Shown here: piece by piece, positions 1-7,859 of the stretch
How the letters are laid out: the number at the start of each line of letters is the position of its first letter
How positions within the stretch are numbered: position 1 is the first letter of the stretch
DNA from: Chloroflexota bacterium
Lineage (GTDB): Bacteria; Chloroflexota; Anaerolineae; Aggregatilineales; Phototrophicaceae
Length of the DNA stretch: 64,000 nucleotides
NCBI GenBank assembly: GCA_020161935.1
Contig: JAIUNI010000008.1
Location: 124,001 to 188,000, forward strand
Reading direction: 5' to 3'
Translations under genes and position numbers: made by a program
The notes under the pieces: model-generated
The model's database searches: none
Seen by the model: only the letters and a program-made list of their open reading frames with translations
What the model was told of the DNA's origin: nothing

Positions 1-921
1 ATTCACGCCGGTCAAGCGCACACGGTTAACGCTCACCATCGGCACGCTGCCCACGTCCTGAATTTGCACGCCCGTGGTCAAAATCTCGTACATTCCAGAC
101 GACAGCCACATGGTCACGTCCGACGAGTTGACGAACCGGCGGAACAGGTCAACCATGTTCTCGCGGTGGATGCCGCTGGTCGCCACGATCAAACGCTCGA
201 TACCAAAGCGCTGCACCAGCGTCTCGGCGCGGCTGGTCGGCCCATGCACCACCACACCCGGCAGCACTTCTTCACCGGGGCTAATGCCGTCGTCAAGGAA
301 GCCAATGATGTTCACACCCGCCGCCGAACTGCTCATCAACTGTTCGGCAATCGCGATGCCTTCCGCGTTCGCGCCGACGATATACGCCGGTGACATGAAG
401 TGACCACGACTCCGCAGCCAGTAGATCAATCGGCGGAAGGTGAAACGCTCGGTCATAATCAGCGCAATCGCGAACACCCACGCGATAATCAGCCACGCAC
501 GGGCCAGCACCAGCGATGGGTCAACATACCCCGCGAAAATAACCAGCATGAAGCCAGCCGTACAACCGTTAAAAATGTTGGCGTATTCGCGCAACCCGCC
601 GAACAGCACCGTCGGATCATACAGCCGGAAGATGAAGAACACACCCACCCACACCGGCACGAGGATCACCATGAACCGGATGTAGAAGTTAACATCGTTG
701 ACCGCAGTCGGATCGAACAGGGTGGTCGTCGGGGCAATAAACCGGATGTTATAAGCCAACGCGAATGAGAGAATCAGCGACAGAATATCCTGCACCACTA
801 AGGCAGCCTGCACCACGCGGAACTTGGTGTGCATGTTACGGCGGACGATATTGTTAAATAAAGTAGCGGGATTATAATCGGCTACTTTCGGGGTTCCTTC
901 AACGACTCCTGTTCTCATCAT
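1..921 (-). CDS. Undecaprenyl-phosphate sugar phosphotransferase, N-terminal part (cut by window edge)
   Basis: The frame is open from the ATG at 921 to base 1, so 307 codons are seen and the C-terminus is missing. The visible part starts with several hydrophobic membrane segments (residues about 30-130, e.g. VVQDILSLILSFALAYNIRF) and continues with a Rossmann-like CoA-binding domain starting at SPAYIVGANAEGIAIAEQL. This is the N-terminal layout of WcaJ/EpsE-type enzymes, which move a sugar phosphate onto undecaprenyl phosphate to start polysaccharide repeat assembly. The catalytic sugar-transferase domain would lie beyond the left edge, so the activity is inferred. A GAAGGG stretch precedes the start. 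It is 8 bases downstream of a glycosyltransferase and probably cotranscribed with it. Confidence 0.85.
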   Translation of the reverse strand, partial: MMRTGVVEGTPKVADYNPATLFNNIVRRNMHTKFRVVQAALVVQDILSLILSFALAYNIRFIAPTTTLFDPTAVNDVNFYIRFMVILVPVWVGVFFIFRLYDPTVLFGGLREYANIFNGCTAGFMLVIFAGYVDPSLVLARAWLIIAWVFAIALIMTERFTFRRLIYWLRSRGHFMSPAYIVGANAEGIAIAEQLMSSSAAGVNIIGFLDDGISPGEEVLPGVVVHGPTSRAETLVQRFGIERLIVATSGIHRENMVDLFRRFVNSSDVTMWLSSGMYEILTTGVQIQDVGSVPMVSVNRVRLTGVN

Positions 922-929
922 CAACCCTT

Positions 930-2135
930 CTACTTGTTGACCGAACGCGAACGTCCAGATTGTGCGGCTTCTGTGTACATGGCTTCAAGAATGGAAACTG
1001 AGTGATCCCACGTTTGATAGGTTTCAACATAGCGGCGGGCGTTATCACCCAACCGTTGGCGCTTTTCTGGCGCGCCGAGGAGGTCAACGATGTGGTTGGC
1101 AATCGCTTCCGGCGTATCCCCCACCAGCACATCCTCACCTTGACGAACGCCCAGCGCCGAAACGGCTTGCGGTGAGCAAACCACCGGGGTCGCCATCGCC
1201 ATCGCCTCCAGCACCTTGTTTTGCACGCCCACGCCGTAACGCACCGTACTCAGGGACATCGCCGCCGAAGCGAGGTACGGGCGCATATCCGGCACCGAGC
1301 CGGTCACCACCACGTTCGGGATTTGACCAAAGGCTTGCACCGCCTCCGATGGATCTTTGCCCACGATATAAAGCTGCGTTTGCGGCTGCTTCTGCCACAC
1401 CAGCGGCATCACCTTCTGCACCAAATCCTCAGCCGCCGCGATATTCGCGTGGTAGCTCATCTTCCCCGTGAACACCAAACGCTGCGGTTCGCGCGGGGTC
1501 GGCAGCGGGTTGAAGTAATCCAAGTCCACGCCGTTCGAAACCACCTTCACACGTTCAGGGTCGTTCCCCAACTCCACCAACGCCTGCCGGTCTGCCGGAC
1601 TGGTGACCGCCACCTGCTTGAAGCGCTGCGTGAGCTGCCCCTCGAAACGGCGGGTACGGGCGAGGTCGAGCTTCGCCATCAACTGGCTTTTCAAACTCGG
1701 CGCGTCTTGCAGCACCTTGCTAAACAGCAGCGAAATACTGTCCACCGAGTCGAATACCACCGGCAGATCACCCAGCGACTCCGCCAGCACCGCGCCCCGC
1801 AAATGCTCGATATGCGCCACATCGAACGATGAACGCCCCAGCAGATCACGGGCAAAGCTCGCAAAAGCCGATGAGCGCGAATAGGCTGCCTGAATGGGGA
1901 AGCCCGTTGGCAGTGCAAGCGCCGCGTTCATCAAGGTTTGCGTCCGCGCGTGCGGGATCACATGCACAACCTCGCACCAGCGGCGGAGTTCCGGCAGCGC
2001 CTCACCCTCGTCCCCCGGCGGCTGCAAGGCCACCAGTGTCACGTAATGCCCGCGCTTCACCAACGTGTGCAGGATATTGTAAGGTCGCACACGGATGAGT
2101 GACGGGATGTAAGGGCTGATGAATAAAATTCGCAT
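930..2135 (-). CDS. GT4-type glycosyltransferase
   Basis: This 401-residue protein has the two-Rossmann GT-B layout of family 4 glycosyltransferases. The N-terminus (MRILFISPYIPS...RPYNILHTLVKRGH) is the usual acceptor-side fold. The C-terminal half carries LVFTGKMSYHANIAAAEDL, a typical start of the donor domain, then VPDMRPYLASA and the EAMAMATPVV segment that holds the nucleotide-sugar-binding glutamate. It resembles the GT4 proteins of EPS loci. It probably adds a sugar to the lipid-linked repeat unit on the cytoplasmic face. Sugar and linkage cannot be read from sequence. It is followed after 8 bases by the sugar phosphotransferase gene. Confidence 0.85.
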   Translation of the reverse strand: MRILFISPYIPSLIRVRPYNILHTLVKRGHYVTLVALQPPGDEGEALPELRRWCEVVHVIPHARTQTLMNAALALPTGFPIQAAYSRSSAFASFARDLLGRSSFDVAHIEHLRGAVLAESLGDLPVVFDSVDSISLLFSKVLQDAPSLKSQLMAKLDLARTRRFEGQLTQRFKQVAVTSPADRQALVELGNDPERVKVVSNGVDLDYFNPLPTPREPQRLVFTGKMSYHANIAAAEDLVQKVMPLVWQKQPQTQLYIVGKDPSEAVQAFGQIPNVVVTGSVPDMRPYLASAAMSLSTVRYGVGVQNKVLEAMAMATPVVCSPQAVSALGVRQGEDVLVGDTPEAIANHIVDLLGAPEKRQRLGDNARRYVETYQTWDHSVSILEAMYTEAAQSGRSRSVNK

Positions 2136-2260
2136 AAGGTGCGGTTACTTTTTCTCGTGATGTCCCGACCAATAGGGATATAGGCATAATGTTCCAGACA
2201 ACCCATACTTAGATTCAATGCGATGCGACTTGCAGCAGACTAAATTTTTGAGTTAGGCGG

Positions 2261-3445
2261 TTAGCGGTAAATGTCATCCAGCGGTTCGCAAGCCCGTCGG
2301 TAATCGTATTTTTGCTCGGCGGTTTGGCGGCCATTCTGCGTCAACTGCTGGTTAAGGGTGGCATCTGTCAGCAGCCGCGCGGATTGTCTCGCGAAGTCTT
2401 CCGGTGTGTCCGCCACCAGAATGTCATAGTCGTGCTTCACGTCAATCCCCTCGCAGCCGACCGTCGTACTAACCATCGGCAAACCTTGCGCCAGCGCGTT
2501 CAGGATTTTGACGCGCATCCCCCCGCCCGCCCGCAGCGGCACGATCATCATGCTCGAGTCTTGCAGGTAAGGCAGCGGGTCATCCACGTATCCGGTGACT
2601 TTCAGCGAAGAGTCAGTCTGTTCGCGGTCTTTAATATCCTGCGGCGGTCGTGCGCCGATCAACGTGCAGCGCACATCCGGCACTTGCTGTTTAATCAGCG
2701 GGTAAATCTGGTCGAGGAACCAGCGGATACCGTCAATATTCGCCGGCCAGTACATCGTCCCGACATGGACGATATGCGGGCCTTTCGGGCTGCGCGGGAT
2801 GAAGGCTTGCTTGTCGGTATCAACCGCAATCGGGATCACCTGAATATCCCCTCGCGCCCCCGCCTCAATCAGCGACTGCTTATCCTCATCACTCACCGCC
2901 GTCACCGCGTCGAAGTCACGGCACATCTTCCCTTCGTAGGTTTTCAGCAAGCGCCAATCGCGCATCAGCAGGTACTTCATCGGGTTATGGAGGGGCAGCG
3001 CCGCCGCCATCCGCTTGTACAGCACCCACAGCGCGTTATGCAGGTCAAGCACCTTGCGGCTCTTGGTGAACGGCAGCGCATACTGCCCCATGTTCAATTG
3101 GTCGGCATGAACCACGTCGAACGTGGTGGTCGCCGCCAACTGGCTGAGTGCCTCGCGCATCTCCGGTCGCTCGTCGCGCAGCATCATCCACGGCTGGTTG
3201 GTGAGCAAGCTCTTGAACAGGAACAGCAGATCACAGATCGGTGCGCGTTTGATCGGTACAGTGATCACCCGTTCGCACAGCGTTTCGAGGTGCTGAATAT
3301 AGTCGGGCTTATCCGTATCCCGCACGAACGATACCAGCGTAACTTGGTGCTTTTCAGCCAGATATTTGAGGACGTGGTACGTTTTGACTTTCGGGCCGCT
3401 GTCGGGCGGGTATGGCAGCACTTGTGTGAGCAGCAGGACGCGCAT
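2261..3445 (-). CDS. GT4-type glycosyltransferase
   Basis: This 394-residue GT-B glycosyltransferase starts MRVLLLTQVLPYPPDSGPKVKTY. Its donor domain begins at HIVHVGTMYWPANIDGIRWF and continues with GYVDDPLPYLQDSSMMIVPLRAGGGMRVKILNALAQGLP, the usual signature of family 4 enzymes related to the PEP-CTERM/exosortase-type EPS glycosyltransferases. The start ATG lies 4 bases after the stop of the FAD oxidoreductase gene, so translation is probably coupled within the EPS operon. A 125-bp gap separates it from the next glycosyltransferase, and no clear promoter is seen there. Donor and acceptor are unknown. Confidence 0.85.
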   Translation of the reverse strand: MRVLLLTQVLPYPPDSGPKVKTYHVLKYLAEKHQVTLVSFVRDTDKPDYIQHLETLCERVITVPIKRAPICDLLFLFKSLLTNQPWMMLRDERPEMREALSQLAATTTFDVVHADQLNMGQYALPFTKSRKVLDLHNALWVLYKRMAAALPLHNPMKYLLMRDWRLLKTYEGKMCRDFDAVTAVSDEDKQSLIEAGARGDIQVIPIAVDTDKQAFIPRSPKGPHIVHVGTMYWPANIDGIRWFLDQIYPLIKQQVPDVRCTLIGARPPQDIKDREQTDSSLKVTGYVDDPLPYLQDSSMMIVPLRAGGGMRVKILNALAQGLPMVSTTVGCEGIDVKHDYDILVADTPEDFARQSARLLTDATLNQQLTQNGRQTAEQKYDYRRACEPLDDIYR

Positions 3446-3449
3446 GTTA

Positions 3450-4760
3450 TTAAGTCATTACTCCTACCGGACGTGCCAACCGGATACGGTCAGCAACCAG
3501 ACGCGCATGGGCAACGGCGGCTTCACTCGTTGGCAACTGCGGGTAAACCTGTGCCGTGTTCGCGAGGAATAAGCCAGCATACGGGGTTTGAATATCGAGC
3601 TTATTCTGCAACATATCAATATTATGAATCGGCTCGACATATCGTGAACGGCTGACGGCAAAATGCAAGATATGTTCTTCTTTGAACGCCGGGAAAATCT
3701 TCTTCAAGTGCGTAATCCATGCCTCGCGAATGTCGCTGTCCGCCACACCCATCCAGTCGTTGTCCGGTGCGGTGTAGCGCGGCAGATGCACGATGTAACA
3801 GTTCGGCTTTTCAGGATGCGGCGTTTGAATAATCGTCGCGAACGGATACGTTGGGTCAGTCAGGTTCAGCGTCCAAAAGTTGGAAAGCGGCGTATCGAGC
3901 ACCATTACCGGACAAATCAAGCCAAGATAGGTCGACTTTTCCAACCGCGCCAGATAACCCGCATCCGCCGCCGGAATTAAACGGGCGAAGATCGGCGTTG
4001 CAACCGCCGCCACCAGCATGTCGAATTCCAACGTTCCGGCATGAGTCCGCACCCGACCAAGCTGCCCATCTTGCAGTTCGATCTCACGCACCCGCGCGTC
4101 ATATTGGATCTTACCGCCGTACTGTTGCAAAGCATCCGCCAGCGCTTTAATCAGCGAAAAGTGACCACGCTTCAGGTAGCCAATCGTGCCAGAAAGCTGC
4201 GGGGCTTGGCGTACCGAGGACATGCGGTTTAACCACGCCCAAATGTAGGTCGCCGCGACCTTATCATACACGCCGTCAAATTTGGCTTCGAGCAACGGCC
4301 GCCAGATGCGCTCGAAGGCTTCTTGCCCACCGACCCGCACCAACCATTCTTTCGCGGACATCGTGTCCAACTCTTGCCAGCTCGATTTACCGCGTGTTTG
4401 CAAGATCATCCGCCCCAGGCGGAAACGGTCACGCAAACCCAGCACCGAAAACGACAAGAAGTCAAAGATGTTGCTCATGGGGTGAATGGTGTTCTGGTTG
4501 ACGAAGCCAGCACGGGCGCTTTGAAAAATCAACTCGTCCTTCAAACCTAGTTCAGCACACAGCGCTTGCAAAACCGCGTCGGAGGGTAAGAGCGCGTGCT
4601 GGTAACGCGGCACGGCCAACCCGTCCTCAAACACCAATTCGTCATTCAACCCGCCGAGATGCAAACCTTGCTCAAGGAGCGTAACCTGCTCACCGGATTT
4701 CGCCAAAAAGTATCCAAGAGCGACCCCCATCAAGCCGCCGCCGATAATGCCGATTCGCAT
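3450..4760 (-). CDS. NAD(P)/FAD-dependent oxidoreductase of the EPS locus
   Basis: The product of about 436 residues starts with a textbook dinucleotide-binding motif (MRIGIIGGGLMGVALGYFLA) followed by an acidic strand end (VTLLEQG). The body resembles the protoporphyrinogen oxidase / amine oxidase / UDP-galactopyranose mutase-like flavoproteins that often sit in exopolysaccharide clusters. The substrate is unknown; a role in sugar-nucleotide or lipid-linked sugar modification is inferred from context only. The start was set at the ATG at 4760: the frame extends 27 codons further upstream, but that stretch overlaps the EamA gene and is basic, low-quality sequence. The EamA stop codon lies 2 bases before this ATG, so the two are coupled. 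Confidence 0.8.
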   Translation of the reverse strand: MRIGIIGGGLMGVALGYFLAKSGEQVTLLEQGLHLGGLNDELVFEDGLAVPRYQHALLPSDAVLQALCAELGLKDELIFQSARAGFVNQNTIHPMSNIFDFLSFSVLGLRDRFRLGRMILQTRGKSSWQELDTMSAKEWLVRVGGQEAFERIWRPLLEAKFDGVYDKVAATYIWAWLNRMSSVRQAPQLSGTIGYLKRGHFSLIKALADALQQYGGKIQYDARVREIELQDGQLGRVRTHAGTLEFDMLVAAVATPIFARLIPAADAGYLARLEKSTYLGLICPVMVLDTPLSNFWTLNLTDPTYPFATIIQTPHPEKPNCYIVHLPRYTAPDNDWMGVADSDIREAWITHLKKIFPAFKEEHILHFAVSRSRYVEPIHNIDMLQNKLDIQTPYAGLFLANTAQVYPQLPTSEAAVAHARLVADRIRLARPVGVMT

Positions 4761-4762
4761 GA

Positions 4763-5203
4763 CTAACTCTTTTTCCGCTCGCTGCGGGCGACGATGAACA
4801 CCCCTGCGATGATCGTGATGAAGCCCAGCACGCGCTGCCACGTCACTTGGTCGCCAAACAGAAACGCCCCGCCAATCAGTACGGCGAGATATGTCAGGCT
4901 CAGGAACGGATACGCAAAGCTCAAATCAGCCTTCGCCAGCGCGAACAGCCACAACAATGTGCTCACGCCGAAAATACCGATGCCGACGATCAGCAGCGGG
5001 TTAGTCGCCATATGAATGAGCGTTTCAGGCGTGAGTTGGAGTTTGCCGTAAGTCTCCACGATGCTGTTCATACCGGCTTTAAGAATAAGCTGCCCAACAG
5101 CGCCAAAGGCAACACTCGCCAGTACCATCCCAATCGACTGGATGTTGTTGGCGTTATTCGGTTTGGTGGGTGTTTCAGGTGTAGGTAATGTACTTGCTGC
5201 CAT
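4763..5203 (-). CDS. Small EamA/DMT-type membrane transporter
   Basis: About 146 residues with four predicted membrane helices (e.g. IGMVLASVAFGAVGQLILKA, LLIVGIGIFGVSTLLWLFAL, FAYPFLSLTYLAVLIGGAFL, RVLGFITIIAGVFIVAR). This is the four-helix EmrE/ArnE-like form of the drug/metabolite transporter superfamily. Such proteins in polysaccharide loci can move lipid-linked sugars, but here that is inference from position. The start is placed at MAASTLP (5203), with GAGG about 14 bases upstream; a longer frame to 5263 adds 20 residues that do not look like a membrane-protein N-terminus. It is the first gene downstream of the repeat-filled gap, so its promoter must lie there. Confidence 0.75.
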   Translation of the reverse strand: MAASTLPTPETPTKPNNANNIQSIGMVLASVAFGAVGQLILKAGMNSIVETYGKLQLTPETLIHMATNPLLIVGIGIFGVSTLLWLFALAKADLSFAYPFLSLTYLAVLIGGAFLFGDQVTWQRVLGFITIIAGVFIVARSERKKS

Positions 5204-5381
5204 TCTGCTCGTAAATCCTCTTAAATGAGTCAATCGTTCTGTGTGCAACAATAATGGTAACACCCTTACAGCGACCTATCGGCATAAAGACTGCTCATTT
5301 ACGCTCATTTATAGATTACTTCCCCGTAATAATAGCCGCAAAGTGTGTACCCTTCGGTTTGTAAACTCTAACCATCACCGC

Positions 5382-5409
5382 TTGACAAATTGAACTTTTG
5401 TTCTATAAT
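5382..5409 (+). promoter_or_regulatory. Sigma-70-like promoter with abutting GAAC-N4-GTTC palindrome (repeat copy 1)
   Basis: TTGACA (5382-5387), a 16-base spacer and TATAAT (5404-5409) form an almost ideal housekeeping promoter. The last 12 spacer bases are the perfect palindrome GAACTTTTGTTC (5392-5403), which abuts the -10 box. GAAC-N4-GTTC is the form of the LexA/SOS operator in Gram-positive bacteria. The same block recurs at 58644-58673. It points rightwards into non-coding repeats with no gene on that strand before 6.3 kb, so the transcript, if any, may be a non-coding RNA. Confidence 0.55.
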
Positions 5410-5428
5410 AAACTTATCACTTTGTATT

Positions 5429-5577
5429 GGTAGCACCACACTAAGCGGTGGAAATTTATTTTGTGTCGATTTCATCGCAAAATGAACCATAAAAGTCTTT
5501 AAAGTCCCTCGCCCTGAGGGAGAGGGATTTAGGGTGAGGGCTTAAAATAATCATCCACCACTTAAGGTAGTGCTACC
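5429..5577. mobile_element. 149-bp MITE with 24-bp terminal inverted repeats and 8-bp target duplication
   Basis: The left end (5429-5452, starting GGTAGCACCACAC) and the right end (5554-5577, ending GTAGTGCTACC) are imperfect inverted repeats matching at about 19 of 24 positions. The element is flanked by the direct repeat TTTGTATT (5421-5428 and 5578-5585). The paralogous sequence near 58685-58692 has one TTTGTATT with continuous flanking homology on both sides, that is, an unoccupied site. The element has no coding capacity. Its middle contains a palindromic CCCTCGCCCTGAGGGAGAGG block also seen near 40.5 kb. It must be mobilised in trans, if at all. Confidence 0.8.
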
Positions 5578-5587
5578 TTTGTATTCA

Positions 5588-5656
5588 TCTTGGCGTTCTT
5601 GGCGACTTGGCGGTTCAAATGCCTTTTGTTCTAACTTCTGCATTAAAACCTTTGCG
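5588..5656. repeat. 69-bp direct repeat, copy A
   Basis: A 69-base stretch starting TCTTGGCGTTCTTGGCG is identical to 5836-5904, at an offset of 248 bases. It contains the CTTGGCGACTTGGCGG run shared with several other intergenic regions in this window. It lies just right of the MITE. Together with the second MITE-like right end at 5792-5815 this suggests a local segmental duplication. A small open frame across it (5570-5803) is repeat-derived and was not called. Confidence 0.85.
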
Positions 5657-5791
5657 CCTTTGCGTTTTGTTTCGTTTTCTCCGCCTTCCACTTGGCGGTT
5701 CAATCATGTTTGCTCCCTTCCCCTGTTACTACGGGCTGACGGTGGAGTGAGCTTGCGAGCGTACCGTCGTGAGGTGGGGTCGAATAAACCC

Positions 5792-5815
5792 TCCACCACG
5801 TAATGTAGTCCTACC
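5792..5815. repeat. Solitary MITE right-end sequence
   Basis: These 24 bases (TCCACCACGTAATGTAGTCC then TACC) match the right terminal repeat of the 5429-5577 MITE at about 20 of 24 positions. No matching left end was found upstream, so this is either a truncated element or the product of the local duplication that made the two 69-bp repeats. Confidence 0.6.
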
Positions 5816-5835
5816 ATCTCTGTGTCTCTGTATTT

Positions 5836-5904
5836 TCTTGGCGTTCTTGGCGACTTGGCGGTTCAAATGCCTTTTGTTCTAACTTCTGCATTAAAACCTT
5901 TGCG
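5836..5904. repeat. 69-bp direct repeat, copy B
   Basis: Identical over 69 bases to 5588-5656. The two copies diverge immediately on both sides. Downstream comes CTTTGCGGTTTGTTATTCC and then degenerate runs of the type CTCTGCGTCTCTGCGGTTAA, which belong to the dispersed heptamer-like repeat family seen at 34.3, 36.5, 39.8 and 58.7 kb. Confidence 0.85.
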
Positions 5905-6039
5905 TCTTTGCGGTTTGTTATTCCTATCTTTGCTTTCCTCTGCGTCTCTGCGGTTAATTTGCTTTTGCCTTTGCATTTGACTGGAGACTGATAGCTGATG
6001 ACTGGCGACTTTCTTTCAACTACTATGCAGCAATTACAG

Positions 6040-6236
6040 CGGCGGCAGACACAAATAGCACGGCGGCGGATTGCTCCCGTAATTCTGCCGCAGTAGCGCC
6101 ATTTCAGCGCCGCGCTCCCTCACTTCTGCCGCCACAAAATGTCAATTCAGCGGCAGCAGCCGAGCGTCCCGCCAGACAATTCGGCGGGAAAATGTGCAAA
6201 ATATGCAAATAGTGCAGAATTTTGTGAGATTTGTGA
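6040..6236 (+). repeat. GC-hairpin repeat array, copy 1
   Basis: Three successive units of about 42 bases (6049-6090, 6091-6132, 6133-6173), each with an AT-rich lead (such as ACAAAATGTCAATTCAGC) followed by a GC-rich imperfect palindrome (GGCGG...CCGCC). They are followed by AATTCGGCGGG and an AT-rich tail full of TGCAAA/TGTGCA. The array recurs at 58.83-59.0 kb in the same orientation and at 34.49-34.65 kb inverted. No open reading frame of note. It lies between the convergently facing promoter copy 1 and the 3' end of the Asp-box gene, so it could act as an RNA structure or boundary. Confidence 0.75.
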
Positions 6237-6295
6237 ATCAAATGGAGTTCAATCAGGGCGAAACAGATCGACTGCTCCGCCCTTGCGAATAAGAG

Positions 6296-7843
6296 CTAGC
6301 GCCGGAAGCGAATAAACACCAGCACGACCACGCAGAACAAAGCCGAAAGGACTAACCCACCCACGAAGGCCAGTGCCACGTAATTATCAGTCGTGGTGAC
6401 CAATAAATTCTCCTGTACCCCCTGTACCGTCGGAACGGGTGTCGGGCTTGGCTCGATGTTAATGAACACCGTCGCCGTTGGAGGTGGTGTCACCGTCGGG
6501 CGGAACTGGCGCGTCGGTTCTGCCGCCATCGTTCCCGGTAAATAGCTGTAGTAAACCTTTAGGATACAGGTATTGCAGTCCGAACCGGGGATCACCCCAC
6601 GGTTATACCAGACGAGGTAAATGTCGTTCGCCGGCCCAACAATCGCCTCCGGCCATTCAGGTCGCTCGTCCGAACTGTAGTAAATACGCTGGGGCTGCAC
6701 CCAATATTGAGAGGAAGGAACATAGGTGATGTCGTACAGCGCGTCTTTGCGCTCGGTCGGGCTGTCGGTCTGCCCCACCGCGAAAAGATGCACCGTCCCT
6801 AACCGATCCGTCACCAGCTTATAGTGATCCAGTGAGCTGGCATTTACCGAACGGGCAAAAATCCCCGGTACTGGCGCGGGTTCCGTCCATGTCTCGCCCA
6901 CATCATCTGAAATCTGGTAGTAAATGTTGCGGTCGAAATCGGTCGCGTAACGCCAAACGACCATCCATGAGCCATCTCGCAGCTCGGTCATCGCCAGCAT
7001 AATCGGGAAGTAACCGTCTTCCCCCGACCCTCTAAAGATGATCGGATCAGACCATGTTCGCCCGCCGTTATCCGAATACACCATGCGGACATCCTGTGGC
7101 GACCCCGAACTCACGTACCAGTCCAGCCCTTCATCCCATGTGATGTAGAGGCGACCGGATGCCCCCTGCTGGATTTCGGGACGATCTGAACCGCTGTACG
7201 TTTCGAGCGAAAGAGGCACTTGATCGGTCCACGACCTACCGCCGTCCTCAGACCGCATGTAGAACAGGTCGAAGCATAAAAAGCACTTCGCGCCTTCCGC
7301 GAAGACTTCCGCCGCTTGGTCACTCGTGGGGATACTGCTGCGTTCGCTCACCACAAGCTGTAAATTATCACTGCTGTCGGCCATCATATCGAGGTAGTAG
7401 CCGTCTGCGCCAATCAGGATGCCCGACTCCCAGTTCGCGGCGTTTGTCGAAGCCATAACCGGCGCATTCGCCAGATAGTGGTTCACGACACCGCGATAGG
7501 CAACGTGCAGTTCACCATCACTCGTAACAGTAACAGCGTTGCGGATCGTGAAACCACCATCGCCGGTATAGACCGCATCCAACGGAGTCGACCATGTGTC
7601 ATCGCTGGACTTCATCGAATAATAAAGCGTATCGTGGGCGAGGCCGTCCCCCGCTTCATAACTGCCGTACCACGTTACATGAAAATTATTCTCTTGGTCG
7701 AGCGCCGAAGACTGCCACCAACCATCGCCCAAAAACTTGGGTGTCGTCCAAGAAGCCTGCGGGGTATCCTGCCCCATACCGGGTACAACCTGAATGAGCA
7801 GTAGGCCACAAACAAAAATAAGGAGAAACTTCCTCATAAACAC
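6296..7843 (-). CDS. Secreted, membrane-anchored Asp-box (sialidase-like) beta-propeller protein
   Basis: This 515-residue protein has an N-terminal signal peptide (MFMRKFLLIFVCGLLLIQVVPGMG), a body with at least three Asp-box motifs (SEDGGRSW, SDNGGRTW, SDDVGETW) and a C-terminal membrane helix (ALAFVGGLVLSALFCVVVLVFI) followed by RFRR. Asp boxes mark sialidase/BNR six-bladed propellers, but the catalytic residues of sialidases were not recognised. It is therefore better described as an extracellular propeller than an enzyme. A Pro/Thr-rich spacer (TPPPTATVFINIEPSPTPVP) separates propeller and anchor. It lies 16 bases downstream of the Wzy-like gene, in the same operon. A role in binding or trimming the polymer is inferred. 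Confidence 0.75.
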   Translation of the reverse strand: MFMRKFLLIFVCGLLLIQVVPGMGQDTPQASWTTPKFLGDGWWQSSALDQENNFHVTWYGSYEAGDGLAHDTLYYSMKSSDDTWSTPLDAVYTGDGGFTIRNAVTVTSDGELHVAYRGVVNHYLANAPVMASTNAANWESGILIGADGYYLDMMADSSDNLQLVVSERSSIPTSDQAAEVFAEGAKCFLCFDLFYMRSEDGGRSWTDQVPLSLETYSGSDRPEIQQGASGRLYITWDEGLDWYVSSGSPQDVRMVYSDNGGRTWSDPIIFRGSGEDGYFPIMLAMTELRDGSWMVVWRYATDFDRNIYYQISDDVGETWTEPAPVPGIFARSVNASSLDHYKLVTDRLGTVHLFAVGQTDSPTERKDALYDITYVPSSQYWVQPQRIYYSSDERPEWPEAIVGPANDIYLVWYNRGVIPGSDCNTCILKVYYSYLPGTMAAEPTRQFRPTVTPPPTATVFINIEPSPTPVPTVQGVQENLLVTTTDNYVALAFVGGLVLSALFCVVVLVFIRFRR

Positions 7844-7859
7844 GCAGACTCCAGATCAA

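Noticed and set aside
2312..3655. 447-residue plus-strand frame opposite the second glycosyltransferase
   Set aside because: Shadow frame; His/Arg/Gln-rich, no domains, while the minus strand encodes a clear GT4.
5570..5803. Open frame of 77 residues in the repeat gap
   Set aside because: It is a translation of the CTTGGCG/CTTTGCG repeats and part of the duplicated segment; no ribosome site or family.
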